Source: Tetranychus cinnabarinus (lineage: Eukaryota; Arthropoda; Arachnida; Trombidiformes; Tetranychidae). Taken from it: a stretch of 64,000 nucleotides of DNA. Positions 11,573-24,900 of this stretch are shown piece by piece; the stretch's first letter is position 1, and each line of letters starts with the position of its first letter. The notes under the pieces were generated by a model. It was not told where the DNA came from, made no database searches, and worked only from the letters and a program-made list of their open reading frames with translations. A program made the translations under genes and the position numbers. Location of the stretch: NCBI GenBank assembly GCA_022266195.1, contig WHVY01000004.1, positions 7,829,501-7,893,500 on the forward strand, given 5' to 3'.

Positions 11573-12546
11573 TCTAATTTATAAATTATCTAAATGAAAC
11601 CAATTTAATTTTTAATAATATTCAATTTTGTATTCAACTTAACATATGTTGGCCATGAAAATGGCTCAATAAACTCAATAGTTTTACTTACTCAAACACC
11701 AACGGGTTGTAAATTTAAAATCTACAATTGAACTTGATTACTTACCTAATAAGACCGGATCTATCAATATACCAATCATCAAAAAAATGATTTACTTTAG
11801 ACTCACATCGTAAAATTTAATATCAATCTCACAATTTGAAATCAACTTCACCAGAATTATACACTTGATTATGAAACAAGAAAGCTTCACAATAAGATCA
11901 ATAGGATCATGAAACTCGAAAAAAAGGACAGTGGTTAGTTTAAAACATCAGCAATATGAGTGACCATAAAGCAAGGTAATAAATGGTAAGACGGCAAGCA
12001 AAAGTACAGTCCAACATGATTTTACTGTGGTTTTTTTTTCAAAACAAGTTTCACTTTAAGTACAAGCGTCCGCCTTAAGGATAGGTTGTACTTGTACCTA
12101 GACTCTCATCTTTCCTTTGCAAGATTATCTTTCTTCCCAAGACGTTTCTCTTTCTCTCAATTCTTGAACCCGTTTTTGAAACCGGGTTATAATACAGTCG
12201 ACCCACAAGGACACTAGAATTTTTAACTCACCATCTTTTTTGTTTTCACTAGGCAAATCTTTCATACCATTGTGAAAAAAATGATCTGTTCATTTTTGTC
12301 AATAATTTCATCCTAATTCGTAATTTGAACTTTCAACTAAAAATTGTGTAAATTATTCAACTTTTACAGTTTGCATTGGCAGTGATCTTATCTTTCCATC
12401 TAACCGTCTATTCAACAAAATACTGGTTTACGTGGTTTCATCTCATTTTTATCAACACTGGATGACTTATTTTGTTTGACCAGTTTCACCAGTAATTTGA
12501 CTTTTTTTTTACTTACGACTGTGATTTTAACCAAATAGGATATAAT
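11573..12546. other. Intergenic, upstream of the MFS tandem pair
   Basis: No coding frame with support. Contains an 8-bp inverted repeat AAGTACAA/TTGTACTT (12058-12065 and 12086-12093) in a slightly GC-richer patch, and a CT-rich patch near 12100-12170. Could hold the promoter of the following transporter. Confidence 0.5.
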
Positions 12547-12622
12547 ATGACTTCTCGCACTAGATATGGTTCAGAAGTCAGTTCCATACGATTGTCGACT
12601 CGCTCAGCTCCACGATACTGGG
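12547..12622 (+). CDS. Candidate alternative first exon of the first MFS transporter
   Basis: An ATG opens 25 codons (MTSRTRYGSEVSSIRLSTRS then APRYW) ending at a good donor, G|GTAAGA, in phase 1. The codons are rich in CG-containing triplets, unlike the AT-rich surroundings. Splicing to the internal AG at 13336 (CTGTCAG|GTCAATCAG) would enter the known transporter frame in the right phase and give 112 codons through the end of exon 1, a whole number. It would replace the first eight residues of the transporter with a longer basic N-terminal tail. The acceptor has a weak pyrimidine tract, so this remains a hypothesis. The alternative is an exon of an unseen small gene. Confidence 0.4.
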
Positions 12623-13311
12623 GTAAGACTTGTTTATTTATCTTGTAACTATTAACAACCCAAATAACATGTAAGTGTTAAGAGCCGTTTAACAAAAGGA
12701 AAAAAAACATTGAATTGATAAGACAATCTATTCCTAATTAATAGAGATTAGCTTCTGTAGGAAAACCAGGAAAGCCAATGATCTAATTTTTGTCATCTGA
12801 TTATGTTTAGTGCAATGGGTAACGGAATTGGTGTGAATTGAGGTGAACATTACAAAGAAATCAAAATCTGAAAATTAAATGTTATTGTGATACCAAAATG
12901 AGTGTGTTTTGATATTGAGTATGACAAGACAATAGACAAGCGGAAATAATCTTTAGATAATTTGATTCAAACTTCAATTTGTCGATACATTCAAAATACT
13001 AATATGTGTATCAATCAAGCAATGTCAGAGTGCAGATGGTGTTGATTAATTGATAAAAATGAAAACTTTAAACCTTTCCTTTTTAATAATAAATGACAAG
13101 TTTGGTGGCAAACACTAATACAAATAGTGTTTCTGCATCTCTGCAAACTTGACTACTGTTTTCACCCTACAGTACCCAAAATTAAGATTCAGTTTTGGGT
13201 TTATATCATTTATCTTGTGTAGTCTTGCGGTTAATTTTCAACTGTAATTAATTTTCTACATTTTAAATAATCTAACGTTTCTGTTTATATTGTTTCTCCT
13301 ATTTACCAATC

Positions 13312-15484
13312 ATGACCGCAACGACTAAACTGTCAGGTCAATCAGTGGCTAGTGGTGACTACGAAGCTATAAAAGGATCACAAGAACCTGGCTCATATTT
13401 AACTAAAAGACAACAAATTTTATTTATTTTTGCTCTGTGTTACGCTAATTTCGCCGAAGCCGCATGTTACTCACTTCAAGCACCATTTTTCCCCAAAGTG
13501 GCTGAAGATAAAGGCGCCTCACCAGCTGTTTATGGTTTCATCTATGCTGTCCTCGAAATAACCATTTTATTTACCTCGCCATTTTTTGGCAAATTAGTGA
13601 GTTTACCCCTTTATCTATCACCTATTTAACTATTGATATTGTGATTTTTTTTTAATTTTTGTTCATTTTTATAACCATTCAAATTACAGGTCGCATATAT
13701 ATCATGTAATATTTTGATGCAATTTGGTCTCGCTGTTTCTGGACTGACAATAATTTTATTTGGGTAAGAATTTATTTCCCTATGTAAACAACTGAGATTC
13801 AAATTTCATTTTCTGTTTTAGGTTCACCATTTACTTGCCATCAGGACCTACTTTTATCATAGTTTGCTTCATAATTAGAATTATTGATGGAGTTGGTGTT
13901 TCAGCCAACCTGACTTCAAGTTATGCAGCCATGGCTTCGCAGTTTCCAGAAAAAATTGCGCTAGTTTTTGTGAGTATATCATCCTTTCCATCTAAACTGA
14001 TAGGTTTTTTAGCCGGTTGAACTAAACTATTGCTAATGTAAGCAAAGACATATTAAAACTTTAACTTCAGGTTTATTACCTATGATTGAATTTCGATAAA
14101 TTTCATTGGATATCAGGTTTTTTAACAGATTAGTTTCAATTTATTTTTTCAGGGCATTCTTGAAGTTGCTTTCTCTCTTGGGTCAACGTTGGGACCAACT
14201 TTTGGTGGTTTCCTTTATGAAGTTGGAGGCTATTCATTTCCATTCATGGTTCTTGGATTCATCCTTTTTGCAGCGACATTTATTAACCTCTATTGTGCCC
14301 CAAAGATAGGTAAGTGGTTACCACTGTTAAAGGGAAAAATTTTCAGCATGAATCTAACACATCTAAGAAACCTTAAAATGATTAAAGTCTATGCATATTT
14401 ATTTAAAGCTTTAGTCAATATGATATTGTGTTTGCTTCAAGAAACTTTTTGCTTTTTGATATACACTTGATTTACCCAATTCATCATTTGTTACATTTTT
14501 TGTCCATCTTGTTCTGAAATCATTTCGCTGTTAATTTACTTACAGATACGCCATCAACTCGACGACCGGTTTCCATAATCACCTTTTTGGCCGACTTTGA
14601 AACTCTGGTTGATTTATTAGGAATTTGTATTGCTTTCGTGGATTTGGGTTTATTGAATGTTATATTAGAACCTCATATACGACGATTCAATCTCAGGCCT
14701 TTTTATTTAGGATTAATTTTTGTTACACACGGCATTGCCTATGCAATTTTCAGTCCAATAATCGGTTGGATTGTTGATCAAGGAGTAAGTTCAATTATAC
14801 AAATTATCATTTTACTCAAAATACTTAACATATTCAATCATTCTCTTTGAACCAGGTCCCTCCTAAAGTGATGAATCTCATTTGTTGTCCCATCTCTTTG
14901 ATCGGTGCATTATTTGTTGGTCCAATTCCTTTAATTAACATTGAGCCTACAGTTTGGACAGTTGTTCCTTCCCTGGCTTTCATTGGAATAGGTGAAGCTG
15001 GCCGAGCCTTGTGTGGTTTTGTTTCCGTTAAAAAAGATACAATACATCGAAGAGGTTTTCTGGAAAACATTGAAACATATGGTCTTATCACGAGTACATT
15101 TTTGGCATGTACCAGTGTTGGGTAAGTAAAGAACAGTAACATTTTAAATGTCACACTTACATGAGCAAAAATCTAACAATATAATGGTTTTCTGTATAGA
15201 TTTTCAATCGGACCTTCCATCGGAGGAATAGTTATGGAAGCATACGACACTCGAGTCACAACCTATGTAAATGTAGCAACAAACATCTTCATGGTGAGTA
15301 AAAAAGGCTCAGCAAGCAAAAATTGAATTTGCTATGAATTTTTTTTAATATTACATTTTTTTAAATTTCTTAGGCAATCATGTTAACTATATGCCTCGTT
15401 TATCGTCGTTACTCAAAAGCCAGTCGACCGGATGACACTTTAAGTCTACTTAGGAATCAAGTCCACGCCAATAGCCATCATTGA
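13312..15484 (+). CDS. SLC18B1-like MFS transporter, copy 1
   Basis: Eight exons (13312-13596, 13690-13763, 13822-13969, 14153-14309, 14546-14784, 14856-15121, 15200-15293, 15374-15484) give 457 codons. The protein has 12 hydrophobic segments in two halves with a cytoplasmic N-terminus. ACYSLQAPFFPKVAEDKGAS in TM1 and the following loop matches the SLC18B1 family (CYSILGPFFPKEAEKKGAS). Other family features are GSTLGPTFGGFLYEVGGYSF in TM5 and the SPIIGWIVDQG block in the second half. SLC18B1 relatives are proton antiporters related to vesicular amine transporters, and vertebrate SLC18B1 moves polyamines into vesicles. The substrate here is inferred only. The next gene downstream is a close paralogue in the same orientation. 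Confidence 0.9.
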
Positions 15485-16232
15485 TCATGTATTACATTTT
15501 TAATGTATCAAAATTGGAATTTTTAGTGTTCACAAATCCAGACAATAGATTCTCAATGTAAACAAAATGAGTTTTTTTGGTAAAGATAAATTACCTCAAC
15601 CAGAAGCTGGAAAAATGCTCATTATCCGGATTAAATGATTAATTAAATAAATTATTGAAACTAGTTTTGTAAAACTATTGTGTAAAACTAGTTTACTATT
15701 TTGATTGTTGCCATAAAAAATTAAAGGTCTTAATTTTTTCACTTATTTTCAGATGGATGCAATATTTGTATTTTTATAAAATTTCATTGAGTAACCCAAA
15801 CAAGTCAGAATCCACGCATTTAGTCGAGACTGTTGATACAAATGAGTCTTAAATAATATAATTAAATACATAAACAGACTCTCATTAATGATACAAGCGT
15901 CAATTAACTCTTTTTTAGGCATAAAAGGATTGCTTAATGTTTACTGATCAAAGAAACCCGTGGTTCTGGTGTCGTTAAACCAATAACTGTCTGACATATT
16001 AAAACATTGAACTTATTATGTTCAGACCTGGTAAACATATTTTCGGCTCAATGTTGAGAATTTTTTCCCAATTCAGTATCATTTTCTATTGCTTGAAATG
16101 AATTTCACCCAACTTAAAATTTACTGTTCAATTTTTAATGCTTTATGACAAGTGTTTCGTGGTCAACCTCAACGTTGTTTCATTCGTTTTGTATCATTTT
16201 TGAATATTTTCATTAACCGATATTAATCTATT
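15485..16232. other. Spacer between the two MFS copies
   Basis: No coding frame. Includes a small repeat around AAACTAGTTTT (15659-15695), where GTAAAACTA recurs and the ends are inverted. Presumably the 3' UTR of copy 1 and promoter of copy 2. Confidence 0.5.
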
Positions 16233-18377
16233 ATGGCAGTTAAAGTCAAAATTTCAGGACAGTCAAATAGTGATTGTGAAGCTTCGAAACAGAAAAAGGT
16301 TTCCTCCGCTTTGACTCGAAAAGATGAAATTTTGTTTATCTTTGTCTTGTTTTACGGTAGTTTAGCTGAAGCTGCATGTTATTCCCTTCAAGCACCATTT
16401 TTCCCCAGAATCGCTGAAGAGAAAGGTGCTTCACCGGCTGTTTATGGCTTCATTTTCGGTATTCTTGAAACAACCATTCTATTCACTTCACCAATTTTTG
16501 GCAAATTAGTGAGTAAACTTTTTTATAATACACTCCATTCCCTTGTAATCGGACTCATCACAATTAAAAAATCTATGCAACTCTATGTAGCTCTATGAAT
16601 ATCTTAACATGAAAATATGCTGCATAGGCTATTTTTCGGTACTCTTGTTATGAAGGGATTGAGTGTATCTTTGTGCCTCTTTTTTGTTATGATCAAATTA
16701 TACTGATTTCTTGGTTGGTTTAACCATTCAATTAACAGGTTGCTTATAAATCATGTAATATTTTGATGCAATTTGGTCTTGCTTGTGCTGGCTTGTCAGT
16801 CGTTGCATTTGGGTGAGTATTTTTGTACTTTTGGTCATTTGAGTTGACTTTATTAACAATGTTTTCCCAACCAGCTTGACTATTTATGTACCATCAGGAT
16901 TCCTTTTCATTGTGATTTGTTTCATCGTTCGAATTGTTAATGGAATTGGTGTTTCAGCCAACCTCACTGCTTGCTACTCAGCTATGGCTGAACAATTTCC
17001 AACGAAAACAGCAATGGTGTTTGTGAGTTATAATTTCATTTTATTTGCCAAGTTAATTTTGAAGCGTAAGAACCGTTTTCAAAGCAACATGAAATCCTTC
17101 TTAAATTGCCATTTACCTCGATTCATCTTTAATCTTAATTTATTCTTGATTAGGGTATTCTTGAAGTTGCTTTCGCTCTTGGGTCAACATTGGGACCAAC
17201 GATTGGTGGTTTTCTTTATGAACTCGGAGGTTATTCATTTCCATTCATGGTTCTTGGATTAATCCTTTTTTCAGCAGCAATCGTTAATCTCATGTTTGCA
17301 CCAAAAATAGGTAAATATTCTGTGACTTGATATCTTGATATTAATATTTTAAAATTTTTAAAAAATAAGAGACGCAATCTGTTTAAACATACAATTTACT
17401 CAATTTGAATTAGAGGAATTAACTTTGAATCCCTAAATTTTTTCTTTTTATTCATTCTTATTTTAATTCTAGGCACACCCGAAGTTCGGCAACCAGTTTC
17501 TCTAACTGAATTTCTGACTGACTTTGAAACTTTGGTTGATCTTTTAGGCATCTGTGTTGCTTTCATGGATGTTGGTTTATTGAATGTTTTATTAGAACCT
17601 CATTTAAGAGCCTTCGATTTAGCACCGACTGTTTTAGGTCTATTCTTTGTTTGTTTAGGCATTTCTTATGCAATGTCTAGTCCAATAATCGGTTGGTTTG
17701 TCGATCATGGAGTAAGTTCAATTTTATGCTAAATTACCTTTCTTATTAATTTATCAATATGCTAATCTTCCAATAATCCAGATTCCTCCAAAGGTGATGA
17801 ATCTCATTTGTTGTCCCGTTATTTTGACTGGTGCTTTATTCATTGGCCCGATTCCCAAAATAAACATTGAGCCTCAAATATGTATAATTATTCCCTGTCT
17901 AGTTTGTATTGGATTCGGTGAAGCTGGTCGAGTGTTGTGTGGATTTATTTCTGTTAAAAAAGATGCAATAAATAGAAGAGGTTATTTGGAAAGCATGGAA
18001 ACCTATGGAATGATAACGAGTGCTTATTTGTCATGCACTAGCATTGGGTAAGCAATTAGTATTCAATATTACCAAGTTTATAGTTTCAAAACTACAATCC
18101 ATCAATAATTAACTTGATTATTCCAATAGACTTGCAATCGGACCTTCAATCGGAGGATTAATCTTGTCGGTAGTCGGACCACGAGGTACTACTTCTTTCA
18201 TTGTTGGATTGAACGTCTTCATGGTGAGTTTCTCAGCTAAATTTGTCCACACGAGCGTATATAGCCTGACTTTTCATTTTTTATTTTCAGAGTATTCTTT
18301 TATCGATGAGCCTTATTCGCCATTTTCGTCAAAAATCGGCCAAAAAGCTGGGCAAAATAACACGTTCACTTTACTAA
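16233..18377 (+). CDS. SLC18B1-like MFS transporter, copy 2
   Basis: Eight exons (16233-16508, 16739-16812, 16875-17022, 17154-17310, 17473-17711, 17782-18047, 18130-18223, 18291-18377) give 446 codons. Exons 2-7 are 74, 148, 157, 239, 266 and 94 nt, identical to copy 1, so the pair arose by tandem duplication. Only the first and last exons differ in length. TM1 again carries ACYSLQAPFFPRIAEEKGAS. The C-terminal tail is shorter and more basic (RQKSAKKLGKITRSLY) than in copy 1, which ends in a histidine-rich tail. An AATAAA lies near 18410. Function as for copy 1: probably a vesicular or plasma-membrane cation antiporter, substrate unknown. Confidence 0.9.
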
Positions 18378-18935
18378 TATATACTTTTGTCTGATCAAAG
18401 CAATTATTCAATAAAGCTTACAATGTAAATATCATTTATTTACACCATTCTTTGAAATTTTGCATTTATTATCTCCATCTTCCTTGAAAATCCTAAAAAA
18501 CATGGGTTGATTTTTGTATTCTCTGCCATCTACATCTATTGTTTATGAATCCAATCAATCGATTACCAATTTAAAGCTGTAATTTTTGTAAAAGGACGGA
18601 AAAATAACTTGACTGCTCGATGCCATCGGCAAATATTACTGATTCATTATTGACCTTAAAGAGTTGCCTGTTAAAGAATGTTTCTTTTACTGAGAATTTG
18701 TTGGTATGTACAAATTTATAATCAAATTTAACAGTACAACATGAATATTAATAACAACAATGAGTTGAATGTCAAATGATAAGTTACATTATTTACAAAA
18801 ACATTTGAAACGAAAGTATTTAAGAAACCTTGATTGATCACAATTGAACAAATGAACGTTTCAATGGAAAAGATTGTGACACATCCACAGAAGTCAGTTT
18901 ATGTCTTGTAAATTTTTCTGAATCGTTGCTTCATC
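18378..18935. other. Convergent 3' ends of MFS copy 2 and the LRR receptor
   Basis: This 558-bp gap between two converging stop codons has no coding frame and probably holds both 3' UTRs. Confidence 0.5.
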
Positions 18936-21900
18936 TCATTTGATTCTCATTTTAACGATCTCTTTCTCGGAGGATACATGATTCGCGATTAATCCATTTT
19001 TGGTGATTGAATTAACAGCCGCCATCGATAAAACCGAACAATTACTTGATCTCGTGTGGTCAAGTGAACTCGTTCCATTTGAAGGAACTGAAGAAGAATA
19101 ACGATCTTGGTGCATTGATCCAGATGAAGTCCAGCCAAGTAACGGTCCTAAATGACGACGAGCTTGTCTGAGATATTTGGTTGCCTTTCGACGAAAGCCA
19201 GTTGGAGCTGCAATCGTGTATATCATTGGATTTAAGGCACTGTTGATGGGTAATATAAATACAACCAGCCAAGCATATACTTTAGCTAGAGAGGAAAAAA
19301 AACATTTGATTTATCAGAATAATTACAGAAATTTGTGGCACTAAGAAAGTAAAGTTAATCATTTTATGAAATGTTTTAAGGAGATGAAGTTGACAAAGAT
19401 GGAAAAAACGAATAATGAAATAAAAGATATTTTTTTGATATTTTGATTCTTATACTTACGTGATATGTACATGTAGGTAAATGAAAATATTTTGATCGAC
19501 ACAATTGGTACCCAGCAAAGACAGTCTGTGACAACAATACAAAAGAATCGAAAAGCGAGGATAACATCTTCGTGGTCTGCCTTTCCCAATAAAGCAGGTC
19601 GAGTTAGCTGACGGTCTCTTTTAATTACAAGAAATAGTCGAGTGTATAAACCAATAATGGCCACAATAGCGGGCAAGTTGATGCCGAGGAAGATAAAGGT
19701 GGAAAATTGCCAGCCAAACATGAAAGGATCTTCCAGGTGAAGAGGAAAACAAACTCCGTTTGAAGCATAGTAGAGAGGATCTTCAGGGTCTGACCAATAT
19801 AAAATAGGAAAGAGTGAAACTGCAAGCGAGACAGTCCAGATTAGAAGAAGAATAGATGCAGTCCATCGAAGGGTTACCAGTCGACAAGTCATGGTGATAC
19901 TTCGATACCTTTCAATGGTTATCATGAGAACAATGAAAATTGATAATTCAGAGGAAAGAGTGGCTAAAAATCCACAGAAATTACACTTCCATGAGTGCAT
20001 CCATTGGAGAGCATAATTGTTATATTTTTCACGGAAAACTTGATCATATGAGCCAATGACTACCAAATAAATTCCCATCATCAGGTCAGCAACTAAAGAA
20101 AAAAGAGTTTTTTCTCATTAATTTCCATTCGATAAATTGTTTAGACTCTCAACATATATGAATGTGTCTTATACACAATAGTATATACAATGATAAAGTC
20201 ATTAAGATATTAAAGTAACATACTGGCTAAATTTTTAACCAATAACGAGAGGGATTGGTGCTCTTTCTTGGCCATTGATCTCCAAACAAGAACCAAAGTG
20301 TTACCAGCACAAGTTATACCAGCGACTATCCAGACAGACATTCTGAGAATTGGATAAAGGAGTAAATGTTTGACCGATGAGACACCATCACTAAACGGTC
20401 TACAAACTCTCACACGAGGAGCATACATGCAGTATCGAAATTTGGAAAAGTACCTAAGGAAACGCCAAAAATGTCGAATTAAAAATAAGATTAAAAATGT
20501 AGACTTACTGCAAACCAAACTGCAATACTTACACATGACGAAGTGCAACGGTTCGATTGAAATGTCCCGGATGAATATTTCGAATCTCGATTCCAGATAA
20601 ATCAAGCGATTGAAGTGCATTTGATTCTTTAAAAACATGTCGAGGTAAAGTTGTCAACGGATTGTAACTCAGATTCCTTAAATAAAAGCAAACAAAAGCA
20701 AAATTACTCAGAGTTAATGAAATGGCTTAAAATGCCATCTTGTAATGGAAAAGAAAATTACAATTTACGTAAATCTCGAAGATTATGGAAAGCTGTTACA
20801 TCGATCGATTCAATTGAATTAAGAGCCACCTCCAAATGAATCAATCTCTTATTATAATGAAACGCATCGGCTGGTAATCGTTTAAGTTTATTAGAGCTTA
20901 AATTCCTGCAAAAAATTGATTAAATTAATTTAAAATCTTATTCAAATATAGTGACAATATCAAACACTAGATTGTACCACTTTTAAGTCAAAAGCTATTC
21001 AATGTTTACTTTTTAACTGGTCATGAAATAACATGGGATAATGTATGCTAAATTTAATTTAATTTTGAACTTGTGTCTATCAAAATTTCTTGATCCAGCT
21101 CAATACGACTGTAAACAGTTTATATCAATATCTAACCTTTCAAATAATGATTTCACTAACAATAAACCAAACTAGTTCAACTCTAGTTATTTTGTGACAT
21201 TTTAAAATGTAAAGTTCAACAGTTATCTAACTGGTTTCTTGTTTCAAATGTGTATTTACTTTCGTTGAGCAACCATTATATGATAGATTAATGTTAATTA
21301 ATTTTGTTAACTTCTCTCACTGACGAACTGACTTTGGAAGCGTTTAAATCAATAATTTTGGTTCTACTTCTACAACCTCGGTTTAAACTGCAGACTACAT
21401 GCAGTTAAATGGTATTGTAACTGTATTTTAAAGTAACAACACAACCAATCTACAATCCAATCAATTTCATCATGTTTACTCCAACTGTTTCATGGTTATG
21501 GTTCTGTGTTTCTGTTTTATTTTTGGCAATTGAAGATTTATAAATATTATAATCGCTTCCCAATGGACAAAATGAATTCTGATGTTTAATCAATTTACTT
21601 TCAATGAGTGAGAGTAACAAAAATTACTTACAATACTTTCAAGGAAACAAGGTTGCGGAAAATGTCTTGAATCTCTGTCAATTGATTGTTGCTCAAATCT
21701 CTGGAATTATAAGTTTCAATGAATAAATGGGAATACAAGAAAAAAAAGGATCCAAAGAAATGAAATGTTAATTGTGATCAATGGTTAACAATTGTAATGT
21801 CTTACACACATCCATCTTAACGAATCGAGATGAGGAAATTTTCCAACGGATTTCAGCTGATTAAATTCCAGATACCTAAAAAATTGGAACCAAAAAAGGA

Positions 21901-24900
21901 AAGGAATTAAATTGAATCCAAAATTTGACAAAAAATTGAGTGGAAAAGGATAAAACTGAAAGCTGATTGTGACTACCATTGAGTTACTTTGCATCAATGC
22001 GCTGAAAAATGGATCCAGAAATAAATTGAATCGATTCTTATATACATTTAATCTTTCCTGATTAACATCTTTAATGGGAAACATTTATATCTCAAATAAT
22101 ACAGCAATGTTAATGGCTATTCATTGTTATATTATTGGGTTGACCAAATGTTAATCTGCTTCTTATAAATTGCCATGTTGACCAGAAAAGCAGACATTTA
22201 TTGTAAGGTCAATCCAATTGCATTTTGAGATATTAATGGGAATGATGAACCCAGTAATGGATGGATATAAATATAAATATAAATATATTATCAACTTACA
22301 AAGTTTCAAGTTTTGTCAACCCTTTGAACAATTGAGCAGCATCGATATTTTCCAAACGATTTGTATGAAGTTCTCTGAAATTGATAACAAAATGATTAAA
22401 ATTTTAAACCAAAAGTCAATGGACTTTATTGTTACAACAAGTTGTCATTAACTCTGTGTTAACATAAATTTTTACCAATTTTTCGGGTTTTTTGTTCCCA
22501 TTGAAAGCTTGACATGAATTAAAGTCATTGGAAACAAAAGAGTCTGATGAATATAATGAACTGAACTGTCAAAACATTGAAAGTGTAAAAATTGAAGTTG
22601 AATCTTGAATGATTTACATTGTTGGATGTAAAAAAATCAAGAAAAAAAACTAACTCTTTCACCAAATTGACTGTTGAACAAAAGAGTGATCACAAAGTGT
22701 TGACAAAAAAGGCAATAAATATCCAAACCAATGAATAATGAATGTTAATGGAAAGCTTTAAATTTGATTAAAGAAAACAAAAGAATCGAAAATTTTACTC
22801 ACAGAAATTTAAGATTAATCAACTTTTGGAATGCATCTTGATCAATGTGATTGATTTCATTTCCAATCAAATAGCTGTACAAATGAAGGAAACGTTAAAA
22901 TGACTTTTACATTGAATCAACAGATACTTACAGTCTTTTCAGTTGAATTAAAGATGAAAATGAATCAGATTTGATTGTTGTTAAACGATTGTTTTTCAAT
23001 GAAACTGTTGTTAAATTGAAATATTTGGCAATTACTTGAGAATCAATTGAATCGATTTTACCATTATCAAGATTACTATAACAAGAAGGAAAGAAACGGT
23101 TCAATTAACAAATGGACTTGATTTTTGCTGTTAGCCTTTGACCAATCATTACAATTAATAGTCTCAAATGGATGGACTTAACTAATGAACTACAAATTTG
23201 ACTTATGTAAACTGTTGACCCTAATAGGGTTGAATAAAGGGTTGAATGGAGAGACAACATTGAAGATATCAAAAAATGATTGACTGTAAATGATGAATGA
23301 AATAAATGGCTTTTAGCTTCCATGATAGTGGAAACCCTTTTGCTTTTGTTGGTCAAAGATTAATCTTTCAGTTGAAATTTCATCATGAAAATGATAATGG
23401 TGATGATACGTTTATTGGCTTCTCATTGATTTATTATCAAATGGACAGGAAAAACAAAAACAAGGTTTACTCTGGAAATGGCCTTTTACCGTCAACTCTG
23501 CCATTCTTTTCGTATTTTAAGCTCATTTCTCATTTAATACTCACAGAACTGTTATCGTTGTCGACAGATTTGAAGGTATTTCAGTGAACTCATGGTTTGT
23601 ACACAAGATTCGTTGGCTATCATTGAGAATGCATGGACAGCGACTTTGATAAATGTCAGCTAAAGCTGTAAAGTTGAGTTGAAATGAAGAGAAAAATGTT
23701 AACAAAAAGAAATGTATTAAATTATTATTTATTATTTTCTGTATCATCATGTTCATATCATGTAATCTTTATGTAACATCAAGTTCATTGACTTTGTTTA
23801 ATGCAAGTTCTGACCATTTTGCTATTTTTTGCTTCAAAGGAAAACAAAAGTGAAAATAAATGAAGCTTTCAAAATTTGATTTATTTTTGCTTCTTTGGTG
23901 AAAAGTGAATTTCAATTGCATCTTTCATAATATTCAGCTTCATGGATTGGCTATTCATCTTTCAATAAATTATCTCTTCTTTTTTTCATAATCAAATAAT
24001 ATCATCAATGTTATCATATCTATAATTGTTATTAACATGGTTCAATCATGAATCAATTTCCTGTTAACTCGTTTTCCGTGACTTTAGTTATTGATGATCA
24101 ACTGTAATAAGTTAACAGTTCAGATTGCCTTTTCTCAAGTTTTCCTTCTCATTTTGCATTATTTTTATTGATTAATGTTAACAAGCTTTCAAAAGTGTAT
24201 TGTCAATTGGATGGAAATCTGTTGAGTATTAACAATTTGGTTGCAATTTCAATTCTGTTGATAAGATAATCGTGTTTCAATGAAAAAATTAATCAAATTT
24301 TGAAGGCAAAATTGCAACACTTGCCGATCAATTTGACGGCTAATAGCAAGTCTCTTGTCTTTAGCTGTAAAAATGTTCAACTTTGAGTTGCCTTTTTACC
24401 AGAAAGTGTTTTTAATGGTAAAGGGTTTGATGACCAAAGATGATAGGCGATCAAGTATGAATAATGTCTTGCAGTTTAATTTGTAGCGATTAACTTGACT
24501 GATTCATTGGGTTGTTTTGAGCTTGAGATTGAGACATTAACTGGTGAAACTGAAACCTAAAGTGACTAATAGAGATTATTTCAACCTTGATGATTAAAGT
24601 TGATTTGATTCTAATAAACATTTCGTTTAATTTCATGTTAAATGTTCAGATTTGCTTTTGTCAAATATCAACAGGTCGTTTCGTTTTTGTGATTACAGTT
24701 CGAGACTTTATAAAAGTGATGACAAAAGCTGATTTTATCCGGATGAACATTTAATTTTAAATCAACAAATTTGATTGTAAGTGAAATTGGCAATATTAAA
24801 TGAAAAAGTCAAATCTCTTGACGTTAAACATGCTTTGACTGTTAACAGGCGCAACAAATGTTAAGCATCAAAGGTTGTCTTGAGATGAGCATTTACTGAT

